Shown in pieces: positions 57,792 to 64,000 of a stretch of 64,000 nucleotides of DNA; position 1 is the stretch's first letter; each line of letters begins with the position of its first letter. A program made the position numbers and the translations under genes. The notes under the pieces are model-generated. The model was not told the origin of the DNA. It worked only from the letters and a program-made list of their open reading frames with translations, and ran no database searches. The DNA lies in assembly GCF_007625155.1 (NCBI RefSeq), contig NZ_VMNK01000023.1, positions 56,647-120,646 of the forward strand, written 5' to 3'. The stretch comes from Denitromonas halophila (GTDB taxonomy: Bacteria > Pseudomonadota > Gammaproteobacteria > Burkholderiales > Rhodocyclaceae).

Positions 57792-58973
57792 TTGCGCGCA
57801 TGCCTCGCTGCATTGCTGTGCTCGCTACTGGTTTGGCCAGCATGGAGCGCTGAGCCGATCCGGATCGGCGTGACAGGCCCCTTCACGGGTGGGTCGGCCC
57901 CCATGGGTTTGTCCATGCGCGACGGCATTCGTCTGGCGGCCCAGGAGCTCAACGCCAGCGGTGGCGTCATTGGCCGACCGATCATGCTCATCGAGCGCGA
58001 CGACGAGGCACGCAACGAACGCGGTGCGCAGGTCATTCAAGAGCTGATCGAAAAAGACAAAGTGGTTGCGGGCCTTGGCATTGTCAATACCGGTGTCGCC
58101 CTCGCCACCCAGCAAATCTATCAGCAGGCCCGGGTGCCCGTCATCACCAGCGTGGCCACCGGCACCTTCATCACCAAGCAGTTCCAACCCCCCCGCTATC
58201 CCGACAACTACGTTTTCCGGGTCTCGGCAAATGACCGCGTGCAAGCGGAGATGATTGTGGAAGAGGCGGTGGATCGGCGCGGTTTCACCAAGATTGCCAT
58301 TTTTCACGATGCCACCAACTACGGCCAGCTCGGCAAGCTCGATCTGGTGCACTCGCTGGCCATCCGCGGGCTCGGCCCGGCCGTGATCGAGCGCTTCAAT
58401 CTGCGCGATGTGGACATGACCTCGCACCTTCGCCGGGCGCGCGCCGCCGGTGTTCAGGCCATCCTGACCTACGGCATCGGCCCCGAACTGGCACATATCG
58501 CCAACGCCATGTCGGTGCTCGACTGGCGGGTGCCGCTCATCGGAAGCTGGACACTCGGCATGTCCAATTTCATCGACGAAGCGGGGCCGAATGCCGAAGG
58601 CGCGCGCATGCCGCAAACCTACATTTCAGAAGACACCACCGCTCGGCGCAGTGCCTTTCTGACGCGGTATCGAGAAACATACGGCAGCGAACGGATTCCT
58701 GTTCCCCCTGCCGCCGCACAAGGGTATGATTCGATGCTTGTGCTTGCAGCAGCGATTCGTCAGGCAGGCGACACCGAAGGTGAAAAGATCCGCGAGGCCC
58801 TCGAAGGGCTTAAAGAACGGGTTGAAGGTGTCGTTATGACCTACGATCGCCCGTTCTCGAAAACCGATCACGAAGCGATCGACGACACGTCCATACCGTA
58901 TATGGGCGAAGTCCGGAACGGACAGGTCGTGTTTGCGTATGACCGCGACCGCCTGCGCGCTTCAGGCCAATGA
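57792..58973 (+). CDS. ABC-type substrate-binding protein, branched-chain amino acid/amide family (orphan)
   Basis: Periplasmic type I binding protein of 393 aa. The signal peptide is residues 1-20 (ending WSA), and the mature chain starts EPIRIGVTGPFTGGSAPMG, followed by GGVIGRPIMLIERDDE. The likely start is TTG at 57792, preceded by GGAGG. No LivH, LivM, LivG or LivF permease or ATPase genes are adjacent. Relatives bind amino acids, amides or aromatic acids; the neighbouring DctS-like kinase and iorAB suggest an aromatic or organic acid, which is inference. Confidence 0.88.
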   Translation: MRACLAALLCSLLVWPAWSAEPIRIGVTGPFTGGSAPMGLSMRDGIRLAAQELNASGGVIGRPIMLIERDDEARNERGAQVIQELIEKDKVVAGLGIVNTGVALATQQIYQQARVPVITSVATGTFITKQFQPPRYPDNYVFRVSANDRVQAEMIVEEAVDRRGFTKIAIFHDATNYGQLGKLDLVHSLAIRGLGPAVIERFNLRDVDMTSHLRRARAAGVQAILTYGIGPELAHIANAMSVLDWRVPLIGSWTLGMSNFIDEAGPNAEGARMPQTYISEDTTARRSAFLTRYRETYGSERIPVPPAAAQGYDSMLVLAAAIRQAGDTEGEKIREALEGLKERVEGVVMTYDRPFSKTDHEAIDDTSIPYMGEVRNGQVVFAYDRDRLRASGQ

Positions 58974-58997
58974 GCTCCACACCAGAGCCAATTTCAC

Positions 58998-59053
58998 GAT
59001 CGGTCGGGGGGTTTCTCCCTCCCTCCCTCACCCCCGGCCGATCTTTTTCTTTC
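58998..59053 (+). terminator. Strong intrinsic terminator after the binding-protein gene
   Basis: GATCGGTCGGGGG pairs with CCCCCGGCCGATC (one G-T) around a 20-nt pyrimidine loop, followed by TTTTTCTTT. It lies 24 bp after the stop codon. Confidence 0.88.
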
Positions 59054-59350
59054 CTGCGCCCCTCCGGCGCAGCCCCCTGCTTTTCTCCGGACCACGCAGT
59101 GCGCGCCACATCGGCATAGCGCTCGACGTACGCCCCATACTCAATGACTCATCGCCCGCCCAGCGCCGTCCACACCGGAAAGCGCGCGCCACGGCGATGT
59201 CTTCTTGTTGATCAACCTGGCCATACCGATACCTCCGTCGCGCACGTCGCCTTGTCGCGGCCACCACCACGGCAGGGCCGGCGCGCGCGCATTTGTCGCA
59301 AGAATCGGACATCCGCCACCGGTTTCATCCCATGCTACGGATATCCCTTA
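59054..59350. other. Intergenic region upstream of the pyruvate dehydrogenase promoter
   Basis: About 300 bp between terminator and promoter with no credible gene. Small frames on both strands lack conserved features. Confidence 0.4.
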
Positions 59351-59379
59351 TTGCACATTCTGAAATTGGATTTTATAGT
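59351..59379 (+). promoter_or_regulatory. Sigma-70 promoter of aceE-aceF-lpdA
   Basis: TTGCAC (59351-59356), a 17-bp spacer and TATAGT (59374-59379) put a start near 59386, giving a leader of about 98 nt. A strong AGGAGAGGAGAG ribosome site precedes the aceE ATG. No regulator operator was recognised. Confidence 0.7.
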
Positions 59380-59483
59380 ACGCAAAGGTCGAGAGCGGCC
59401 AGGAGTGTTTTCGTCGACGTCGCGCGGTACAGTGTCGTGCGACGGATTGACTTCAACAATCGTCATGAGGAGAGGAGAGAAGC

Positions 59484-62165
59484 ATGAGCGCAATAAATAA
59501 CAACACCGTGCAACCAGATCCGGATGCGCAAGAAACGCAAGAATGGCTGGATGCCCTGGGCGGCGTCATCGCCAACGAAGGCCCCCAGCGGGCACACTTT
59601 CTGATCGAAAAACTGATTGAAGAAGGCCGCGAAGAAGGGATCGACATTCCCTATTCCGCCACTACGCAGTACATCAACACCATCCCCGCCAGTCAGCAAC
59701 CCAAATACCCCGGCGATCCGGACATGGAGATCAAGCTCCACTCCTACATCCGCTGGAACGCGATGGCGATGGTCGTGCGTGCCAACAAAGACACCAACGT
59801 TGGCGGCCACATCTCCTCGTTTGCTTCATCCGCAGCCCTCTACGACGTGGGCTTTTCGCATTTCTGGAAGGCCGTCGGCCATGAATCCGGCGGCGACCTG
59901 ATCTTCTTCCAGGGCCACTCGGTCCCGGGCGTCTATTCGCGCGCGTTCATGCTCGGTCGCCTGTCCGAGAAGCAGCTTGATGGCTATCGCCAGGAAGTCG
60001 ACGGCACGGGCATTTCGTCCTATCCGCACCCCTGGCTGATGCCGGACTTCTGGCAGTTCCCGACGGTGTCGATGGGCCTGGGCCCCTTGTGCGCGATTTA
60101 CTCCGCACGCTTCATGAAATACATGGCCAGCCGTGGCCTGATCGATGCCAAGAAAGCCGAACAGCGCAAGGTCTGGGCCTTCCTGGGCGACGGCGAGACC
60201 GACGAAGTCGAGTCCCTCGGCGCCATCGGCATGGCCGGCCGCGAGAAGCTCGACAACCTGATCTTCGTCATCAACTGCAACCTGCAGCGCCTCGACGGCC
60301 CGGTGCGTGGCAACGGCAAGATCATTCAGGAACTCGAAGGCGAGTTCCGCGGTTCGGGCTGGAACGTGATCAAGCTGGTCTGGGGCACCCACTGGGACGC
60401 CCTGTTCGAACGCGACAAGAAAGGCATTCTCAAGAAGCGCATGATGGAACTGTGCGACGGCGAGTACCAGACCTTCAAGGCCAAGGACGGCGCCTATGTG
60501 CGCGAGCACTTCTTCAACACGCCCGAGTTGCGTGCGCTGGTGGCCGACTGGACCGACGACGACGTGTGGCAACTGAACCGCGGTGGTCACGATCTGTTCA
60601 AGATCTTCGCTGCCTACAACGCGGCCGTGAATCACAAAGGTGCGCCGACCCTGATCCTCGCCAAGACCATCAAGGGTTTCGGTCTGGGCCAGTCCGGCGA
60701 AGCGATGAACATCGCCCACAACACCAAGAAGCTGGATGTCGAGTCGATCAAGCGCTTCCGCGATCGCTTTGGTCTGCCGGTGGGTGACGACAAGGTCGCC
60801 GATCTGCCCTACCTGAAGTTTGCCGAGGATTCGCCCGAGTACAAGTACATGCGCGAGCGTCGCATGGAACTCGGCGGCTTCCTGCCCAGCCGTCGCACCA
60901 AGGCCGAGGCGCTGGCCGTGCCACCGCTGGAAAACTTCGCTGCCCTGCTCAAGGCGTCGGGTGAAGGCCGCGAACTGTCGACCACCATGGTCATGGTGCG
61001 CATCATGAACACGCTGCTCAAGGACAAGCAGATCGGCAAGAACGTCGTGCCGATCGTGCCGGACGAGTCGCGTACCTTCGGTATGGAAGGCATGTTCCGC
61101 CAGTACGGCATCTGGAACCAGCAAGGCCAGAAGTACGTGCCGGAAGACCATGACCAGCTGATGTTCTACAAAGAGTCGGTCACCGGTCAGGTACTGCAGG
61201 AAGGCATCAACGAAGCCGGCTCGATGGCCGACTGGATCGCCGCCGCCACCGCTTACTCGGTGCATGGCGTGCAGATGGTGCCCTTCTACATCTGCTACTC
61301 GATGTTTGGCCTGCAGCGCACCATGGACCTGTGCTGGGCGGCTGCCGACCAGCGTTCGCGCGGCTTCCTGATCGGCGGCACCGCCGGTCGCACCACGCTG
61401 AACGGTGAAGGTCTGCAGCACGAAGACGGCCACAGCCTGATCCTGGCCAACCTCATCCCCAACTGCGTCAGCTACGACCCGACCTTCCAGTACGAACTGG
61501 CGGTCATCGTGCAAGACGGCATGCGCCGGATGTTTGCCGAGCAGGAAGACATCTACTACTACATCACCGTGATGAACGAGAACTACGAGCACCCCGAGAT
61601 GCCGGCCGGCTCCGAAGCCGACATTCTCAAGGGCATGTATTCGTTCAAAAAAGGTGGCAAGAGCAAGGGCCCGCGCGTTCAGCTGCTGGGTTCGGGCACG
61701 ATCTTCCGCGAAGTCATCGCCGCCGCCGACCTGCTCAAGGCCGACTGGGGTGTCGAGGCCGATATCTGGGGTTGCCCGAGCTTCAACGAGTTGGTCCGCG
61801 ATGGCCAGAACGCCGAGCGCTGGAACCTGCTGCATCCGATGGAGACGCCGCGCCTGTCGCATGTCGAACAGCAACTCGCCGGCGCCGAAGGCCCGGTGGT
61901 TGCAGCGACCGACTACATGCGCATGTTCGCCGAGCAGATCCGTCCCTTCGTCAAGGGCAGCTACGTCACGCTGGGTACCGACGGTTTCGGCCGCTCCGAC
62001 ACCCGCGAGAAGCTGCGTCACTTCTTCGAAGTGGATCGCCACTGGGTCACCCTGGCAGCCCTCAAGGCCTTGGCCGATGAAGGCAAGATCGAACGCGAGA
62101 AGGTTGCCGCCGCACTGGTCAAGTACAAGCTCGACCCGTCCAAGCCCAACCCCATGTCCGTCTGA
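59484..62165 (+). CDS. aceE: Pyruvate dehydrogenase E1 component (homodimeric)
   Basis: TPP-dependent decarboxylase of 893 aa, the entry enzyme converting pyruvate to acetyl-CoA with AceF and Lpd. The N-terminal domain has NVGGHISSFASSAALYDVGFSHFW (split here); the TPP/Mg site is GDGETDEVESLGAI near residues 234-247 with NCNLQRLDGPVRGN. The central Pyr domain and C-terminal domain (DGFGRSDTREKLRHFFEVD) match the gamma/beta-proteobacterial homodimeric E1. It is 20 bp before aceF. Confidence 0.97.
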   Translation: MSAINNNTVQPDPDAQETQEWLDALGGVIANEGPQRAHFLIEKLIEEGREEGIDIPYSATTQYINTIPASQQPKYPGDPDMEIKLHSYIRWNAMAMVVRANKDTNVGGHISSFASSAALYDVGFSHFWKAVGHESGGDLIFFQGHSVPGVYSRAFMLGRLSEKQLDGYRQEVDGTGISSYPHPWLMPDFWQFPTVSMGLGPLCAIYSARFMKYMASRGLIDAKKAEQRKVWAFLGDGETDEVESLGAIGMAGREKLDNLIFVINCNLQRLDGPVRGNGKIIQELEGEFRGSGWNVIKLVWGTHWDALFERDKKGILKKRMMELCDGEYQTFKAKDGAYVREHFFNTPELRALVADWTDDDVWQLNRGGHDLFKIFAAYNAAVNHKGAPTLILAKTIKGFGLGQSGEAMNIAHNTKKLDVESIKRFRDRFGLPVGDDKVADLPYLKFAEDSPEYKYMRERRMELGGFLPSRRTKAEALAVPPLENFAALLKASGEGRELSTTMVMVRIMNTLLKDKQIGKNVVPIVPDESRTFGMEGMFRQYGIWNQQGQKYVPEDHDQLMFYKESVTGQVLQEGINEAGSMADWIAAATAYSVHGVQMVPFYICYSMFGLQRTMDLCWAAADQRSRGFLIGGTAGRTTLNGEGLQHEDGHSLILANLIPNCVSYDPTFQYELAVIVQDGMRRMFAEQEDIYYYITVMNENYEHPEMPAGSEADILKGMYSFKKGGKSKGPRVQLLGSGTIFREVIAAADLLKADWGVEADIWGCPSFNELVRDGQNAERWNLLHPMETPRLSHVEQQLAGAEGPVVAATDYMRMFAEQIRPFVKGSYVTLGTDGFGRSDTREKLRHFFEVDRHWVTLAALKALADEGKIEREKVAAALVKYKLDPSKPNPMSV

Positions 62166-62185
62166 ACACTGAGGAGACTGCAAAC

Positions 62186-63835
62186 ATGAGCCAACTCATT
62201 GAAGTCAAAGTGCCGGACATCGGCGATTACGACGATGTGCCGGTGATCGAGCTGTACGTCAAGGTCGGCGACACCATCGCCGTTGATGACCCCATCGTCA
62301 CGCTCGAATCCGACAAGGCCACCATGGACGTTCCGTCCGAGGTCGCCGGCGTCATCAAAGAACTGAAAGTCGCCTTGGGCGACCGCGTGGCCGAAGGCAG
62401 CGTGCTGATCGTGGTCGAGGCCGCCGGCGCTGGCGCCGCGGCCGCCCCGGCTGCAGCAGCAGCCCCGGCACCCGCTGCGGCGCCGGCTGCACCCGCGCCC
62501 GCCGCTGCACCGGCTGCGGCCGGTGGTGGCGTGGTCGAAGTCAAAGTGCCGGACATCGGCGACTACGACTCGGTGCCCGTCATTGAGCTGTACGTCAAAG
62601 TCGGCGACACCATCGCCGTCGATGACGCGATCGCCATGCTCGAATCCGACAAGGCCACCATGGACGTCCCCTCCACCGCCGCTGGCGTGGTCAAGGAAGT
62701 CCTCGTCGAGGTCGGCAGCACCGTGTCCGAAGGCTCGGTGCTGATCAAACTCGCCGCTGCTGGCGCTGCTGCCGCAGCCGCACCCGCGCCGGCCGCCAGC
62801 GCACCCGCTCCGGCAGCTGCTGCACCGGCGCCCGCCGCTGCGCCAGCACCAGTTGCCGCCGCAGCCCCCGCAGCCGCAGCCGCCCCGTCGGCCGTCAAGC
62901 TCGGCGGCAAGGTGCACGCCAGCCCGTCGGTCCGTGCCTTTGCGCGCGAACTGGGCGTCGATCTGAGCCAGGTGAAAGCCACCGGCCCGAAAAACCGCAT
63001 CACCCAGGCAGACGTCACCGCCTTCGTGAAGGGCGCCATGCAGTCCGGCAACGTGCCGGGCAAGGCAGCAGCAGCCGGCGCGGGCGCGAGCCTGGGCGGC
63101 GGTCTGGATCTGCTGCCGTGGCCGAAGGTCGACTTCGCCAAGTTTGGCGAAATCGAAACCAAGCCGCTGTCGCGCATCAAGAAAATCTCTGGCCAGAACC
63201 TCGCCCGCAACTGGGTGATGATCCCGGCCGTGACCTATCACGAAGACGCCGACATCACCGACCTCGAAGCTTTCCGCGTGGCAATGAACAAGGAAAACGA
63301 GAAGTCCGGCAAAAAGCTCACCATGCTCGCCTTCATCATCAAGGCTTCGGTGCGTGCGCTGCAGGAGTTCCCCGAGTTCAATACCTCGCTCGACGGCGAC
63401 AACCTGGTCTACAAGAAGTACTTCAACATCGCCTTCGCGGCCGACACGCCCAACGGCCTCGTCGTGCCGGTGATCAAGAACGCCGACCAGAAGAGCGTGT
63501 TCGAGATCGCTGCCGAATCCGGTGCGCTGGCCAAGAAAGCGCGTGACGGCAAGATCGCTCCGGCCGACATGTCCGGCGCCTGCTTCACCATCTCGTCGCT
63601 GGGCGGCATCGGTGGCACCTACTTCGCGCCGATCGTCAATGCGCCTGAAGTGGCCATCCTCGGTGTCAACAAGTCCGTCATGAAGCCGGTATGGGACGGC
63701 AAGCAGTTCGTGCCGCGCCTGACCCTGCCGATGTCGCTGACCGCAGACCACCGCGTGATCGACGGCGCGCTGGCCACCCGCTTCAACGTCTACCTCGCCC
63801 AACTGCTGTCCGACTTCCGTCGGGTCATGCTCTAA
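62186..63835 (+). CDS. aceF: Dihydrolipoamide acetyltransferase (PDH E2) with two lipoyl domains
   Basis: Core of the pyruvate dehydrogenase complex; 549 aa. Two lipoyl domains (about 2-76 and 114-188) carry lipoyl lysines Lys44 and Lys156 in LESDKATMD, separated by Ala/Pro-rich linkers (for example AAAPAAAAAPAPAAAP). The peripheral-subunit-binding domain (about 245-285, SPSVRAFARELGVDLSQV) follows, then the catalytic domain with DHRVIDG (His522). The two lipoyl units are almost identical in nucleotide sequence and resemble the start of lpdA, so the three may undergo gene conversion. Confidence 0.96.
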   Translation: MSQLIEVKVPDIGDYDDVPVIELYVKVGDTIAVDDPIVTLESDKATMDVPSEVAGVIKELKVALGDRVAEGSVLIVVEAAGAGAAAAPAAAAAPAPAAAPAAPAPAAAPAAAGGGVVEVKVPDIGDYDSVPVIELYVKVGDTIAVDDAIAMLESDKATMDVPSTAAGVVKEVLVEVGSTVSEGSVLIKLAAAGAAAAAAPAPAASAPAPAAAAPAPAAAPAPVAAAAPAAAAAPSAVKLGGKVHASPSVRAFARELGVDLSQVKATGPKNRITQADVTAFVKGAMQSGNVPGKAAAAGAGASLGGGLDLLPWPKVDFAKFGEIETKPLSRIKKISGQNLARNWVMIPAVTYHEDADITDLEAFRVAMNKENEKSGKKLTMLAFIIKASVRALQEFPEFNTSLDGDNLVYKKYFNIAFAADTPNGLVVPVIKNADQKSVFEIAAESGALAKKARDGKIAPADMSGACFTISSLGGIGGTYFAPIVNAPEVAILGVNKSVMKPVWDGKQFVPRLTLPMSLTADHRVIDGALATRFNVYLAQLLSDFRRVML

Positions 63836-63847
63836 GGAGGCCACGAC

Positions 63848-64000
63848 ATGAGCCAAGTTGAAGTCAAAGTCCCCGATATCGGCGATTACGCCGATGTGCC
63901 GGTGATCGAGCTTTACGTCAAGGTCGGCGACACCATCGCCGTCGATGACCCCATCGTCACGCTCGAATCCGACAAAGCCACCATGGACGTGCCGTCCGAG
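63848..64000 (+). CDS. lpdA: Dihydrolipoamide dehydrogenase (PDH E3), N-terminal lipoyl domain only
   Basis: The first 51 codons, cut by the window end. They encode a lipoyl domain (EVKVPDIGDY, lipoyl Lys43 in LESDKATMD) nearly identical to those of aceF. Position after aceF and the known betaproteobacterial E3 with an N-terminal lipoyl domain identify it; the flavoprotein part lies outside. AAGGAGG precedes the ATG. Confidence 0.85.
   Translation, partial: MSQVEVKVPDIGDYADVPVIELYVKVGDTIAVDDPIVTLESDKATMDVPSE

Overview
The window is chromosomal DNA of a GC-rich betaproteobacterium. Gene order and content point to Rhodocyclales (Azoarcus/Aromatoleum/Thauera/Zoogloea-like): a long ndk-rlmN-pilW-rodZ-ispG-hisS-yfgM-bamB-der-hfq-hflX-hflK-hflC-hisZ-purA block, a lipoyl-domain-bearing dihydrolipoamide dehydrogenase after aceE-aceF, indolepyruvate:ferredoxin oxidoreductase genes, and FNR-type boxes that suggest a facultative anaerobe. 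The genus is inference only. No rRNA, CRISPR array, transposase, integrase or replication origin was recognised.

Layout. 0-6.3 kb: ZIP metal transporter, 4.5S RNA (ffs, minus strand), an acyl-CoA synthetase with an FNR box upstream, rlmB and rnr, then two near-identical tRNA-Leu(CAG) genes, each with its own promoter and terminator. 6.3-21.8 kb: fifteen minus-strand housekeeping genes, mostly joined by ATGA, GTGA, TGATG or TAATG junctions. 22-25.8 kb: an orphan TRAP-type binding protein divergent from a DctS/DctR-like two-component system. 25.7-30.3 kb: tilS and accA, then feoAB with candidate FNR and Fur sites.

30.3-47.8 kb is the accessory region. It starts with a minus-strand gene of about 1709 codons that joins a DEDD-type exonuclease, a RecQ helicase, a UvrD-like SF1 helicase and a possible HIRAN-like tail. 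Divergent from it is one coupled plus-strand operon, hsdM-rhuM-(45-codon ORF)-hsdS-SIR2-herA-hsdR-ygjP. This is a type I restriction-modification system with a SIR2-HerA anti-phage pair inserted between the specificity and restriction subunits. A palindromic repeat between rhuM and hsdS forms a small ORF that keeps the stop/start coupling intact. The region ends with weakly coding DNA, an unrecognised five-helix membrane protein, and tRNA-Ala(CGC).

47.9-54.1 kb: sua5/tsaC, purK, purE and folD, and iorBA under a class-II FNR-type promoter. 54.2-59 kb: a second DctS/DctR-like pair, paralogous to the first, divergent from an orphan branched-chain-amino-acid-type binding protein. 59.4-64 kb: the pyruvate dehydrogenase operon aceE-aceF-lpdA, with lpdA cut by the window edge.

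How it fits together. The core genes cover tRNA and rRNA modification, envelope assembly, RNA chaperone and protease control, purine/histidine/isoprenoid synthesis and pyruvate oxidation. The accessory region is a layered defence locus with DNA modification and cleavage, a predicted NAD-depleting SIR2-HerA complex and a giant nuclease-helicase. The two sensor systems beside lone binding proteins look like sensory modules for organic acids or aromatic compounds.
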